The notes beneath the pieces are model-generated. The model did no database searches and was not told where the DNA came from. It was given only the letters and a program-made list of their open reading frames with translations. The translations under genes were made by a program, and so were the position numbers. From positions 1-64,000 of the forward strand of contig CAYOLG010000022.1 in assembly GCA_964404745.1 (NCBI GenBank): a stretch of DNA of 64,000 nt. Direction: 5' to 3'. Positions within the stretch are counted from its first letter, which is position 1. Each line of letters opens with the position of its first letter. Shown here in pieces: positions 8,705 through 18,630 of this stretch. Origin of the DNA: Pelagisphaera sp964404745. Its GTDB lineage: Bacteria > Verrucomicrobiota > Verrucomicrobiia > Opitutales > Opitutaceae.

Positions 8705-10215
8705 TCGGTTTCTGTAGCTAGATACAGTTCCATAATCTCAAAGCCAAAATCGTCACCTCGCCGGTCTGAACTCGCTTCATATTGACCGTGCCCCAGTGAA
8801 AGCGACAAAACCGCATCCAAGCTATTCGCGAAAAGCGGGAATGCGCCTGCGCTAGCCATCAAAGGTTCCACAAAGCTCGCTGGTTGGACGCCATCTCTCC
8901 AGTCCTCGTTCATCCAACGTTTCAACCCGTTTTTGGAAACGATCAGACGCGGATCAAAGGTGCTCTCGACCATATTAAAAAATTCCAATCCAGGCCCTAC
9001 TGCCCGCACGATCGCCTGACGAACGCCCTGCCCAACGAGTTCAAATCCGAATCGATGACTCGTATAAGTGGCCGTCCGTTCGTACATAGTAGAACCATTT
9101 ATAGCCGAGATCGTCTCCATCTCATCAAAACGAGCCCGAATTTCTACATCGGCTGAAAAACCAACCAAGCCAATCACTTGGACTAAATAGGTCCCTCGAA
9201 TAAGGGATGCGGGCAAAAAGCCGCTAAGTTGATAATCGAACTCTCCCGAACCAGAACTCTTCACCCTCAAAAGGGGCCCCGAACGGAACAAGGGCATCCA
9301 TCCGTCCTGGAAATCCAATCGGCAGAGTTCCAACTCTATTGCGGATAAGCGGAAACCGATTCCGAGTTCTCTCGAATCGAGAGTCACCCTAGTTTCTAAC
9401 TCCACAGGCAGTGATCCCGAACCGTCGAGGATAAAGTGCAAAGCATCCGAATAATCCCCCTCTTTCTTTTCGAAGGCATTCCAAACTTCAGATAGTACCA
9501 ACGTTTCCGCGCTTCCGGAAAACGCGTTGGAATCGGGATAGCCCATCAGTAACTCTCCCACTTCACCATCAGCCAGCTCGAAGACATACTTTCCGCTTGA
9601 TAAATCAAACTCCAGTCTGTCTCCGCGCCGCGTATAGAACAACTGGGTGCCTTGTTCGGAAAAACTAACTAAACCGCCATGCAAGAAGTTAGCATCATCT
9701 ATGAGCAGTCCATACCCAGTATCCCCATCACCAATGACCAAGTGCATCTCTCCATTCGCCTTTCCCTCCAATTCAAATCGATAGTATCGAACGTTTGAGC
9801 TCGAATACGCCTGAAAAAGCAGTTCAGACTCTTCCCATTGGGTTTCCAAGATCACTTCACTGTCCGAGCTCAACCGAGCCTGGCCACGTCCGGTAGCCGG
9901 AACAGATCCCTCTTGATCAGGGGATGATGCCAAGCCGCTCAATACAAACTCCCCCGAACCTTCCCAATTTGTTCCCGACGAAAAAACAGCCAATTCCAAT
10001 TCATCGTCAAAACCGAGAAATACACTGCTTTCGGAGAGTTCAACAAATACACCCTCCACCCGATTGGGACCCTCTCCAAAGGAACCCCAATAAGCGATGC
10101 CAGCCTCCTGCCCGAAACAAAACCATTGCCCCGCCAGCAAAACCGCCGCCAGACAGCAAAAGCCCCGCTTGAAACGAAGGTGATTAAAAGCATCCAAGCC
10201 TAACCCATTCATCAT
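8698..10215 (-). CDS. Secreted protein with C-terminal VRAVGPGL-type domain
   Basis: About 505 residues, with a signal peptide-like start (basic residues, then CCLAAVLLAGQWFCFG) from tandem ATGs at 10215 and 10212. The frame extends upstream to 10257 without good support. The body is beta-rich. Near the C-terminus, GFELVGQGVRQAIVRAVGPGLEFF, then DPRLIVSKNG and NEDW, match a segment repeated in many Verrucomicrobiota surface proteins. No catalytic motif was seen. Likely an envelope or extracellular protein of unknown role. It is convergent with slyX and divergent from the glycosyltransferase at 10348. Confidence 0.65.
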   Translation of the reverse strand: MMNGLGLDAFNHLRFKRGFCCLAAVLLAGQWFCFGQEAGIAYWGSFGEGPNRVEGVFVELSESSVFLGFDDELELAVFSSGTNWEGSGEFVLSGLASSPDQEGSVPATGRGQARLSSDSEVILETQWEESELLFQAYSSSNVRYYRFELEGKANGEMHLVIGDGDTGYGLLIDDANFLHGGLVSFSEQGTQLFYTRRGDRLEFDLSSGKYVFELADGEVGELLMGYPDSNAFSGSAETLVLSEVWNAFEKKEGDYSDALHFILDGSGSLPVELETRVTLDSRELGIGFRLSAIELELCRLDFQDGWMPLFRSGPLLRVKSSGSGEFDYQLSGFLPASLIRGTYLVQVIGLVGFSADVEIRARFDEMETISAINGSTMYERTATYTSHRFGFELVGQGVRQAIVRAVGPGLEFFNMVESTFDPRLIVSKNGLKRWMNEDWRDGVQPASFVEPLMASAGAFPLFANSLDAVLSLSLGHGQYEASSDRRGDDFGFEIMELYLATETDQ

Positions 10216-10347
10216 TTGTAAAAAATTTACTAAATCAGGATGGGTTAACAGATGCAAGCACTTAAGTAGCTTGCTATTGGCGGCTTACCGGGCCCGAAAT
10301 CGATTCTTCCCGCGCTGCCACGAGATCTAGACGAGGTTACGCCAACT

Positions 10348-12165
10348 ATGTTGATAAACCGCTTTTTCCAGTTTCTGAGTCGAACCCGTCCAAGAGAGCG
10401 CCCGACTGAGGATCTCGTGAAGGTGCTCCCATCTCCAAAAACTAGCGACGCTCCTCCACAACAACCGTACCGCGACTATGCGGATTTCTGCCAACGCATG
10501 GAACCGCTAGTAGACCAGTACTGCGCGAACTTTTCGGCCCGTCAGGGCAGTCTCGATCTACGCCCACTTGTTTCCGTAATATTGCCGGTATACAACCCTG
10601 ATCCCAAGTGGCTCAAAGAAGCTATCGAATCCGTGGTTAACCAAATTTACTCCAACTGGGAGCTGTGCATTGCCGACGATCGATCTTCTGATCCTCGGAT
10701 AGAAGAGCTGATAGAGGCATACACCAGGGAAAACGACAATATTCGAGCGATCTTTCGGGAGCAGAATGGGCACATCAGCGAGGCATCCAATTCCGCCCTC
10801 GCTTTGGCCACGGGCGAGTTCGTCGCCCTTCTAGATCACGATGACTATCTGCCCAGACATGCTCTGGCTAGAGTTGTCGATTGCATCAATGCCCATCCTG
10901 AGACCGATATCATCTACACGGACGAGGATAAAATCGATGCGAGTGGCATCCGCTCGCAGCCTCACTTCAAATCGGATTGGAATCCTGATCTGCTTCTCGG
11001 GCAGAACTATATTAGCCACCTTGGCATATATAGACTTTCCACTTTAAGGGAAATCGGCGGATTTCGCGCTGGCTTCGAAGGGGCTCAAGATTGGGATCTC
11101 GTACTACGGCTTTCATCGAAGATTCCCGCTAGTCGCATTCAACACATACCTGAGGTCCTCTATCATTGGCGATCTATATCCGGATCAACTGCCCGAGACA
11201 TAGATGAAAAGTCGTACGCTCATGAAGCCGCCCGCAATGCCTTGGCTGCCTATTTTCAAAATCAGAAAATCGAAGTCTCCCTTGAAGCGGTAGATCGATT
11301 CTACTGGAGGCCGGTTTACAAGCATTCGTCACCCAGCGTAGCGATTATAATCCCTACTAGGGATCGGTCGGATCTGCTGAAATCCGCTATCGAAAGCGTT
11401 CTTTCCCAAACCAGCTATCCGAATTATCGCATCGCTATAGCCGACAACGATTCCGAAGATCCAGAGACGCTTCACTATCTGGAAAGCGTCGAGGAACTGG
11501 GAATCGAGACGATTCGAATTCCGGGCGATTTCAATTTCTCGCGGATCAACAATCTGGCAATTGAGTCCCGAAACGAAGATATCATCTGTCTCCTAAACAA
11601 TGATACACGTGTTATAAACCCTTCCTGGCTCGATGAGCTTGCGATGCATGCTGTCAGACCCGAGATAGGACCAGTCGGGGCGAAGCTCCTGTTCCCCCAT
11701 GATCACGTTCAACATGCGGGCATCGTTTTGGGAATTGGCGGAATAGGCAGCGAAGCGTTTAAGTATATACACAAATCCGATGATGGATATATCCATAGAG
11801 CCCTTCTCATAGGGAACTACAGCGCGGTAACCGGGGCTTGCATGGCAGTGCGCAAATCAGTTTGGAGAGAAGTAGGCGGTTTCGACGAGGAAAACACCCC
11901 TAACGCCTTCAGCGATGTCGACTTTTGCCTCAGGTGTTCAGAAGCGGGGTACCGATCGGTCTTCACGCCCTTCGCTCAACTCATTCACGAACAATCAGCC
12001 TCTCGAGGGCCGGAAAACAGTCCACAGTTCGACGCAGCCGTAGTATACATGCGAGCGCGTTGGAGCCAAGCCATCGCCAAGGACCCCTACTACAATCCAA
12101 ATCTGTCTCTCGAACGCGAAGATTTCACCCTGGCATTTCCTCCACGCGGCTATGCGACCCAATGA
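10348..12165 (+). CDS. Glycosyltransferase with two family 2 domains
   Basis: A 605-residue cytoplasmic enzyme that probably builds a surface polysaccharide. The first GT2 domain (about 70-280) has VSVILPVYNP, CIADDRSSD and LLDHDDYL; the second (about 325-560) has VAIIIPTRDR, IADNDSED, LLNNDTRV and the GGFDEENTPNAFSDVDFCLR acceptor-side motif. The layout matches bifunctional O-antigen or rhamnan glycosyltransferases, where each domain adds a different sugar; the actual sugars cannot be read. A GAGG element precedes the ATG. The stop overlaps the next gene's start in an ATGA, indicating translational coupling. Confidence 0.88.
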   Translation: MLINRFFQFLSRTRPRERPTEDLVKVLPSPKTSDAPPQQPYRDYADFCQRMEPLVDQYCANFSARQGSLDLRPLVSVILPVYNPDPKWLKEAIESVVNQIYSNWELCIADDRSSDPRIEELIEAYTRENDNIRAIFREQNGHISEASNSALALATGEFVALLDHDDYLPRHALARVVDCINAHPETDIIYTDEDKIDASGIRSQPHFKSDWNPDLLLGQNYISHLGIYRLSTLREIGGFRAGFEGAQDWDLVLRLSSKIPASRIQHIPEVLYHWRSISGSTARDIDEKSYAHEAARNALAAYFQNQKIEVSLEAVDRFYWRPVYKHSSPSVAIIIPTRDRSDLLKSAIESVLSQTSYPNYRIAIADNDSEDPETLHYLESVEELGIETIRIPGDFNFSRINNLAIESRNEDIICLLNNDTRVINPSWLDELAMHAVRPEIGPVGAKLLFPHDHVQHAGIVLGIGGIGSEAFKYIHKSDDGYIHRALLIGNYSAVTGACMAVRKSVWREVGGFDEENTPNAFSDVDFCLRCSEAGYRSVFTPFAQLIHEQSASRGPENSPQFDAAVVYMRARWSQAIAKDPYYNPNLSLEREDFTLAFPPRGYATQ

Positions 12166-14756
12166 AAGTCTCTTTCATCGTTCCGGTATACAATAATTTC
12201 GATCTCACGGATAAGTGTGTCCGGTCACTTGAAGCGTCTCTTCCGAGAATTGAATACGAAATTATAATCGTGGACGACGGTAGCAACGAGACTGTATTCA
12301 AACAACTGAAGAGTCTAGAAAACGACCGGCTTAGAGTGGTCCGAAACCCTGAGAATCTTGGATACGCAAAGGCCAACAATGCGGGAGCCAAAATCGCGAA
12401 AGGGACTTATCTCTTTCTATTAAACAACGACCTCGTCCTCGAGAGCGGATGGTTCGAACCAATGCTCAAGGCTGTTTCCAAGAGGGGAGTTGGAATAGTT
12501 GGCAATGTCCAGCTGGACGCTAGATCGCGAGAAGTCGATCACGCGGGCTTTCTATTCGACGGAAACGGAATTCTTCGCCACAAGAGATCGGGCAATCCCG
12601 GAAGGCGGTACTCTCGCTTCGCCGCGGTCACCGGAGCCTGCCTCGCCCTTCGAAGAAAGATCTTTCTTGGCGTTGGTGGGATGGATGAGCGCTTCGAAAA
12701 CGGGTGCGAAGACATCGACCTCTGCTTCAAAGTCCGTCAAAAGGGCCTCGAAACGATGGTGGCAAATCGAAGTGTCATCCTGCACAACGTCAGCTCGACG
12801 CGGTCATCCGATTCACTTCGAGACGAGCGCAATGCCAGACTTTTGCAAAGCAAATGGCGGGATCAAATAACCAGTGAAATGTCCCGCTCCTGGCCGCTCA
12901 CCTACTTGACAGACTTAGCGCGGGGCGAGAAGCCCTTCCGATGGACGGCATTTCGTCAAGCAATGGTTAGACTATTGCCAATCAAGCTCGACGCCTCTCC
13001 CATTGCTTCAATAATTATTGAGGCAAAATTGAGAAGAAACGAGCGGCACTGGCTCTCTCTTCTCGATGGCATGAACGACGAAATGATCAAGAATAGCTAT
13101 CAGCCCGACGACGGAAAATGGCATGGGACCCAGTTTTCTTACAAAGGTCTAGAGCCGAACCGGGTAAAAGAAACGGGCCGCTGGATCAGAGAAGTCGGGG
13201 AAATCAGACTCGGGCCAGGTTTCTTTCTCACGAGCGTACAAGTTGTCGGTGTCATCAAACCTTCTGATGAGGAAGCTAAAGAATCTGAAGGCGACTTGGG
13301 CCTGAGGATTACCATCAATGGGGCCGAGTCCAAAAAGGCATTCCCCTTACCCGAAGGTCCATTTGAAATCAGGATCGAGGACGTTCCAGCGGTCCCAGAA
13401 AAATCCTCCTTAATCGAAATCGAGCTGCTGGGCGCCTTCAAATCGAATGCCTACGCCTGGTTAGGAAGGGTCACACGAAAGTGGTTCTTTCTCTCCAGAA
13501 AGCGAAGAAAATTTTGGAAGCTCCATCGAGAGCAGAAGCTGAATCAGCGACTGATCGTCAAGCAAGTGAAGCTGAATCACGAGATGCTGCTCGATTTCGA
13601 CAATCAGCCGACATCTCCTGTAAATTTCGATTTTCTCCGACGGTCGACCCAAATCGGTATCAACTTGGTGGGCTGGTTCGATGCCGAGCTAGGCGTAGGC
13701 GAGTCCGCGCGCCTCGCTGCCAAAGCTATAGATACGACCACGATCCCTACCAATCTAGTGCCTTTGAAGGTTAATTGTCTTGCCAGCCGCGAAGACAAGT
13801 CATTCGAGGAGAGGCTGGTTGAAAACAACAGCTATCCAATCAATGTATTTCACATCGACGCTCCCCAAAGCGCGGATATCGACCACCACCACGGACCCGC
13901 ATTTCGTGAGGGCAAACGCAACATCGGCTATTGGGCATGGGAACTTCCCGAATTCCCAGATGATTGGGTGCCCTACTTTAGATACTTCGACGAAATTTGG
14001 ACCCCTTCCAATTTCGTGAGGGACGCGGTAAACATGAAATCGCCCATACCTGTCGTCACAATTCCCCACTGCATCGAATTCGAGATGCCCGAAAAAGTGG
14101 AGCGTGAAAAATTCGGCCTGCCCAACGACAAGTTTCTTTTCCTCTTCGCATACGATCTAAACAGCTATCAGCCACGGAAAAATCCGATGGCAGTGATTGA
14201 AGCCTTTAAATACGCCTTCGGCGGCGGCGCGGGCAACGATGTTGGCCTCGTGATCAAAACTCATTCGACAAAGCGGAACCAGGGAGCCTTCGAAGAGCTC
14301 AAAACGCATCTAAAAGGAATCGAGAACATCTACCTGATAGAGAACCGGCTTTCAAGGAGCGACGTTTACTCCCTTATGTATTCAGTAGATTCCTACGTTT
14401 CGCTTCACCGTTCTGAAGGATTTGGGCTTACAATTGCCGAATCCATGTATTTGGGAAAACCAGTCCTCTCCACAAATTGGTCGGCCACGACTGAATTCGT
14501 GAACAGCCAAAACGGTTGCCCCATCGATTTTCAATTAGTAAAATTGGATCGGAATCACGGACCTTATTCAAAAGGGCAATACTGGGCAGACGCCTACATT
14601 GGCTCAGCCGCTGACATGATGCAAAGGCTCGTGAACGATTCTGAATTCGCTAAGAAGATCGGATCAGAAGCAGCGAGGACGATACGAGAGCGATTCTCTC
14701 CCGAGGTTGTTGGCAAGATATACGAAAAACGCATGAAGTCGCACGCGCTCTGGTAA
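12162..14756 (+). CDS. Fused glycosyltransferase: GT2 domain plus GT4-type domain
   Basis: An 864-residue protein starting at the ATG that overlaps the upstream stop. Residues 1 to about 240 form a GT2 domain (SFIVPVYNN, IIIVDDGSNE, LLNNDLVLE, GGMDERFENGCEDIDLCFK). A middle part of about 230 residues contains a beta-rich stretch of unknown role. From about 490 to the end is a GT-B fold glycosyltransferase of GT4 type: GVGESARLAAKAI near its start, then SLHRSEGFGLTIAESMYLGKPVLSTNWS, with the EGFGL glutamate that binds the nucleotide sugar. With the preceding gene it gives four transferase domains in two proteins, enough for a repeat unit of an O-antigen-like chain. Confidence 0.87.
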   Translation: MKVSFIVPVYNNFDLTDKCVRSLEASLPRIEYEIIIVDDGSNETVFKQLKSLENDRLRVVRNPENLGYAKANNAGAKIAKGTYLFLLNNDLVLESGWFEPMLKAVSKRGVGIVGNVQLDARSREVDHAGFLFDGNGILRHKRSGNPGRRYSRFAAVTGACLALRRKIFLGVGGMDERFENGCEDIDLCFKVRQKGLETMVANRSVILHNVSSTRSSDSLRDERNARLLQSKWRDQITSEMSRSWPLTYLTDLARGEKPFRWTAFRQAMVRLLPIKLDASPIASIIIEAKLRRNERHWLSLLDGMNDEMIKNSYQPDDGKWHGTQFSYKGLEPNRVKETGRWIREVGEIRLGPGFFLTSVQVVGVIKPSDEEAKESEGDLGLRITINGAESKKAFPLPEGPFEIRIEDVPAVPEKSSLIEIELLGAFKSNAYAWLGRVTRKWFFLSRKRRKFWKLHREQKLNQRLIVKQVKLNHEMLLDFDNQPTSPVNFDFLRRSTQIGINLVGWFDAELGVGESARLAAKAIDTTTIPTNLVPLKVNCLASREDKSFEERLVENNSYPINVFHIDAPQSADIDHHHGPAFREGKRNIGYWAWELPEFPDDWVPYFRYFDEIWTPSNFVRDAVNMKSPIPVVTIPHCIEFEMPEKVEREKFGLPNDKFLFLFAYDLNSYQPRKNPMAVIEAFKYAFGGGAGNDVGLVIKTHSTKRNQGAFEELKTHLKGIENIYLIENRLSRSDVYSLMYSVDSYVSLHRSEGFGLTIAESMYLGKPVLSTNWSATTEFVNSQNGCPIDFQLVKLDRNHGPYSKGQYWADAYIGSAADMMQRLVNDSEFAKKIGSEAARTIRERFSPEVVGKIYEKRMKSHALW

Positions 14757-14806
14757 GCAATGAACTTAAAACGAATACAACGCTTAGACATGATAGCAAA
14801 GCGGAT

Positions 14807-15913
14807 ATGAGCGAGCGCGTACTTATAACTGGAGGCTGCGGATTTGTCGGATCCCATCTGGCAGACGCCTATCTGAAACGCGGTTACTCTGTAAGGGTGC
14901 TAGACAACCTAGACGCCACTGTTCACGCATCACGGAATACAATTCCCAACTATCTCTGCGCAGACGTTGAATTCATTCGGGGAGATGTAAGAGACACGGA
15001 TACTCTCGTCTCCTCGCTCGAAGATGTTTCCATCGTATCTCATCAGGCGGCTGCTGTCAGCGTTGTTCAATCCATGTCCAATCCGTCTCGGTTCGCCGAG
15101 GTCAACACCTTGGCAACCGCCAAGCTCCTAGAGCTGCTTACGGACCGTATTCGTTTTCCCATACGAAAGCTTATTGTCCCGTCCTCCATGTCGATTTATG
15201 GCGAGGGGCTTTACGAGCTAAATGGCGAACCGGTCACACCCGATTTCAGATCAAACGAGCAGCTAGAGGCCAAATTGTGGGAGATTCAAAGCATGGGCAA
15301 GGTTTGCCAACCTGTTCCCACGCCCGAAAACAAGCCCCTGCAACCCACTTCGATCTACGCGATTACTAAACGTGACCAGGAAGAAATGGCCCTTTCGATC
15401 GGAAAGGCATTCGGGATTCCAACAATTGCTCTAAGGTACTTCAATATCTACGGGCCTAGGCAATCGCTATCTAACCCATATACTGGAGTCGCAGCTATTT
15501 TCAGTAGCCGCTTATTGAATGGCAATGCTCCTGTAGTATTCGAGGATGGAGGACAATTAAGAGATTTCGTGCACGTTAGCGACGTGGTGGAGGCAAATAT
15601 GCTCGCGACGGATAGCGATACGATTGAACACGGCGTATACAATATCGGAAGCGGCAGCCCCATCTCAATTCTCGAAGTGGCGGAAAAACTCATAGAACTA
15701 TTCAAATTCCCTGGAGAGCCGACGATCACTCAAACGGCTCGGCCCGGAGACATTCGACATTGCTTTGCCGACATATCTGAAGCCAGGGAAAAGCTTGGCT
15801 ATAGCCCGAAGGCTGATTTCAGTAAATCTCTCGAGGAATTGATCGCTTGGGTCTCCACCCAAACCGCCACAGACAATTTCGATGATGCCTACAGAAAGCT
15901 CAATCTGTCCTAG
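14807..15913 (+). CDS. NAD-dependent epimerase, dTDP-L-rhamnose 4-epimerase-like
   Basis: A 368-residue short-chain dehydrogenase/reductase of the extended type. The NAD site is ITGGCGFVGSHLAD; the catalytic region has SSMSIYGEG and YAITKRDQEE (Tyr-x3-Lys). Between them lies an insert of about 40 residues (around residues 145-180) that I associate with WbiB/Tll dTDP-L-rhamnose 4-epimerases, which make dTDP-6-deoxy-L-talose. The exact substrate is inferred. It lies 50 bases after the large glycosyltransferase and likely feeds it with sugar. Its end overlaps by four bases the stop of the convergent glycosyltransferase gene at 15910. Confidence 0.8.
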   Translation: MSERVLITGGCGFVGSHLADAYLKRGYSVRVLDNLDATVHASRNTIPNYLCADVEFIRGDVRDTDTLVSSLEDVSIVSHQAAAVSVVQSMSNPSRFAEVNTLATAKLLELLTDRIRFPIRKLIVPSSMSIYGEGLYELNGEPVTPDFRSNEQLEAKLWEIQSMGKVCQPVPTPENKPLQPTSIYAITKRDQEEMALSIGKAFGIPTIALRYFNIYGPRQSLSNPYTGVAAIFSSRLLNGNAPVVFEDGGQLRDFVHVSDVVEANMLATDSDTIEHGVYNIGSGSPISILEVAEKLIELFKFPGEPTITQTARPGDIRHCFADISEAREKLGYSPKADFSKSLEELIAWVSTQTATDNFDDAYRKLNLS

Positions 15914-16719
15914 GAATGAACGAACAGAGTAGCATCGAGCTTCTTAAACCTTCTTAAGCTACATTGATCAATAAGGTCGGAAACGTATCTCCAATCGCCT
16001 TCGTAAGTATTGTCATTCCAACCCGCCGCTAAGGCAATTTTCCTTCGGACCATTAAGCAGCCGCAATCGATAAACGAGTACTCGAGCCGCGTTTCGAAGT
16101 TCCTCCAGCTGTAATAGTCGTGAGACATGTTGCAATAGACGGCATCCGTAGCTTCATCGAAGGCTTCGAGCATCTTTTCAATGAAGCCGGGCACGTGATA
16201 GTTATCGGAATTCGAGACCACGAGAAAATCCCCTTCAATTCGGCTAGCTACTTGCTCAAACCCTAACTGTCGCGGCGTGTGACCCCAGTCATTGGCTCTT
16301 TTGTCTGTCTCGATAAAGCGTATACGCTTATCGCTTTCGATAATACTTTTCCCGATTTCTCCTATATCATCCGAAGGGCCATCATGCACGAATAGCAATT
16401 CCCAGTTTTCGTAAGTTTGTTCGATTAGCGAAACTGCCAGCACGGGAAACGAATTATAGATAGGGGAAACGAAAATCACCTTTAACTCGCGTTTTTCGAT
16501 AGCCTCTCGATAGACGGGACTAGGCGTCAGGGGACTCGTTCGCCTCAATATCTCCCAATGCCTTAGCCGATTTCGGGCCCTCAAGACGATTCCTTTGTCC
16601 CTGATTGAAGGGGGGAGCCGGCTCAACAGCTTGTACAAGAGTTCCGAAACGGCACTCATAAGGTTGCCAAAAATACAATTTTCATATCCCGAATAGAACC
16701 CTAGGATTATAGACCTCAA
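15910..16719 (-). CDS. Family 2 glycosyltransferase
   Basis: A 269-residue protein with a GT2-like core: VIFVSPIYNSFPVL, LLFVHDGPSD, the nucleotide-sugar site VVSNSDNYHVPGFI, and GDWRYVSDL near the end. The start is uncertain: a TTG at 16719 overlaps the upstream stop (TTGA), while an ATG at 16659 would remove 20 residues. It follows the DPM1-like gene directly and runs against the epimerase, so it belongs to the same polysaccharide region but to a separate minus-strand unit. Confidence 0.8.
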   Translation of the reverse strand: MRSIILGFYSGYENCIFGNLMSAVSELLYKLLSRLPPSIRDKGIVLRARNRLRHWEILRRTSPLTPSPVYREAIEKRELKVIFVSPIYNSFPVLAVSLIEQTYENWELLFVHDGPSDDIGEIGKSIIESDKRIRFIETDKRANDWGHTPRQLGFEQVASRIEGDFLVVSNSDNYHVPGFIEKMLEAFDEATDAVYCNMSHDYYSWRNFETRLEYSFIDCGCLMVRRKIALAAGWNDNTYEGDWRYVSDLIDQCSLRRFKKLDATLFVHS

Positions 16720-17411
16720 ATGATGTTGCCAATGCCGTATTTAACGATCACGTACAGAGCTCGAACGCCATCCTTCGGCCTTATTTTCTTACCTTCATTG
16801 AAATTGCGTTGCTGATAGGAAATCGGCACATCAACGATTCTCAATCCCGCAGCGGAGGCCTTGGCAGTAAGTTCCGGCTCGATACCAAACTGGTTCTCTT
16901 CTAGTTCGATCGACTTCAGAAAATCCGCAGGAAAAAGTTTAAAGCAGGTTTCCATATCAGATAGCCTGTATCCCGTAAACAAGTTGGAGGCCATGGTTAG
17001 AAAACCATTGACCATCCGATGCCAGAATGGGCTCACTTCGTTCAATCCCCGGCCTATAAAACGGGATCCGTAGGCGGCATCCGATCCAGATCTTTTCAGA
17101 TATTCAATAAGCTTCCCGTATTCTTTTGGGTCGTATTCAAGATCTGCATCTTGGAAAATAATGTGCGTTCCATCCGAAACTTGAATACCCGTACGCAAAG
17201 CAGCACCTTTGCCCTGATTTTCAGCGTGGTGAACGACTGTATCGACTTCAGCACCCAAGGGCCCTTTCAGTAATTCGCCCGTTCCATCTGTCGACGCATC
17301 GTCGACGACTATAAGTTGCATTTCCGAGACACCACTACTTTTCACTGCCAGAACCAACGAAGAGAGCGTATCCACTTCATTGTAGACGGGAATAACAACT
17401 GAAAGCCTCAT
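16716..17411 (-). CDS. Family 2 glycosyltransferase, polyprenyl-phosphate sugar synthase type
   Basis: About 231 residues. LSVVIPVYNE, LIVVDDASTDGT, the QGKGAALRTG loop, FQDADLEYDP and YGSRF are the motifs of DPM1/GtrB-like transferases that load a sugar on a lipid phosphate. No C-terminal membrane helices are present, so it is a soluble or peripheral form. I chose the ATG at 17411 because homologues begin there; a start at 17492 with a better AGGG element would add 27 residues. It is the first gene of a two-gene unit with the transferase at 15910. Confidence 0.82.
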   Translation of the reverse strand: MRLSVVIPVYNEVDTLSSLVLAVKSSGVSEMQLIVVDDASTDGTGELLKGPLGAEVDTVVHHAENQGKGAALRTGIQVSDGTHIIFQDADLEYDPKEYGKLIEYLKRSGSDAAYGSRFIGRGLNEVSPFWHRMVNGFLTMASNLFTGYRLSDMETCFKLFPADFLKSIELEENQFGIEPELTAKASAAGLRIVDVPISYQQRNFNEGKKIRPKDGVRALYVIVKYGIGNII

Positions 17412-17567
17412 TGAGCCCACATCTTTGAAGATGATTCTTGGATATGAACTCTTTTCACCAAGAGAAGGAAGATTAACATTTAATTGATCCATCGAGCCCT
17501 GATGCCTTGGCTTGTACCACACACCAAAATGAATGATCTATTCGTCAAGACCGAGATGCCTTAGGCG

Positions 17568-17598
17568 AAAAAACCCGGCTGCCTTGCAGACAGACCGG
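17568..17598 (-). terminator. Rho-independent terminator
   Basis: On the minus strand a stem CCGG(T)CTG pairs with CAGCCGG (one bulged base) around a 9-base loop and is followed by G and six Ts. It lies between the FN3 protein gene and the glycosyltransferase unit, and would end transcripts coming from the former. Confidence 0.7.
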
Positions 17599-17666
17599 AC
17601 CTTAAAAAGTTTAGGCAAGGGCCTTTACTAGTCAGCTAGGAATACCTCAACTAGGCCGATACCCGT

Positions 17667-17766
17667 NNNNNNNNNNNNNNNNNNNNNNNNNNNNNNNNNN
17701 NNNNNNNNNNNNNNNNNNNNNNNNNNNNNNNNNNNNNNNNNNNNNNNNNNNNNNNNNNNNNNNNNN
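17667..17766. other. Run of 100 Ns (assembly gap)
   Basis: Exactly 100 N characters, the usual placeholder for a scaffold join of unknown length. It removes the 3' part of the FN3 protein gene. The order of sequence on its two sides relies on the scaffolding. Confidence 0.98.
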
Positions 17767-18630
17767 GATATTGGCTAGACTAGAACGCAGCGACTGGATT
17801 CGAGCGCTCGAGCTAACTACTGAGTCGAATCCGTTGATGGCCACGAGTCGGTAATCATAGTCCTTACCACGGCCGACGCTATCGTCATCAAACGAAGTGG
17901 CATCGCTTCCAACTGTGCCCAGGACCGTCCAGTCAGATCCGCCAGCCAGTTTCCGTTCGATTCGGTAGCCACCGCCGGGAGCGCTGGCTTCAGTCCAATT
18001 GAAATTTACCGTGCCTGGATTGTTTTCATCGGTCGCGACATTCGTCGGCGCCGTGGGCGATCCTGCAGGCTCGCCTGCTCCAAATCCGGCTGAAGCCACA
18101 AACAATGGTATATCTCCGGCATCTACCAAAGGATTGCTCACATCCGGAAAGAACTTAAGACTATGTAGGAGGGTGCCATCTGCCGGCATCTCCCAATTGT
18201 CTCCAACCCCGTTTTCCGTCGTGTTTCGGTAGAAACCGTAAGGTTCGCCAGCGGCAGGCGTTTGGTTAGCCAAGGTCAGATTGGGAAACCAGAGGATAGC
18301 CAAGTCATTCCCCGCTTCCCAACCTTCGCCGTAAGGCACCGCGCCCGATGTAACGATATACTCACCACCCTGCGAGGACTCAGCGGACAGGTCCCATGAT
18401 GCCACGATCGCATCGTCGCTGGCGACATCAATTAAAGATCCCTCAGATGGCAGGGAGAAGTTGTCGTCGTTAGTAGTGGCGACTAGGAAGAGCATTCCTC
18501 TGCCAATAAGCGGATCTCCGTTTTCGTCCTGAAGGGTTCCCAAGTCGATGGAGAAGAAAACCGATCCGAACGAAGTGGAGGCGATACAAGCCGCTAGGGC
18601 TCCAGAAAAAATTATTTTGGTCAGTTTCAT
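17767..18630 (-). CDS. Secreted FN3-domain protein, 3' end lost in the gap
   Basis: Begins at an ATG (18630) with a signal peptide (KLTKIIFSGALAACIASTSFG). Residues about 25-185 are beta-rich and of unknown fold, with several glycine/aspartate loops. A fibronectin type III domain follows from about 195 (SPTAPTNVATDENN, NFNWTEAS, YDYRLVAING). The frame runs into the N-gap; beyond it a possible continuation of five codons and a stop at 17647 cannot be trusted because the gap length is unknown. The ATG overlaps the stop of the TIGR02597-like gene (ATGA), so both are translated together and likely act together at the cell surface. Confidence 0.75.

Noticed and set aside
11925..12161. Upstream extension of the 864-residue glycosyltransferase
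   Set aside because: It lies wholly inside the end of the preceding gene in another frame; the homologous start is the ATG at 12162.
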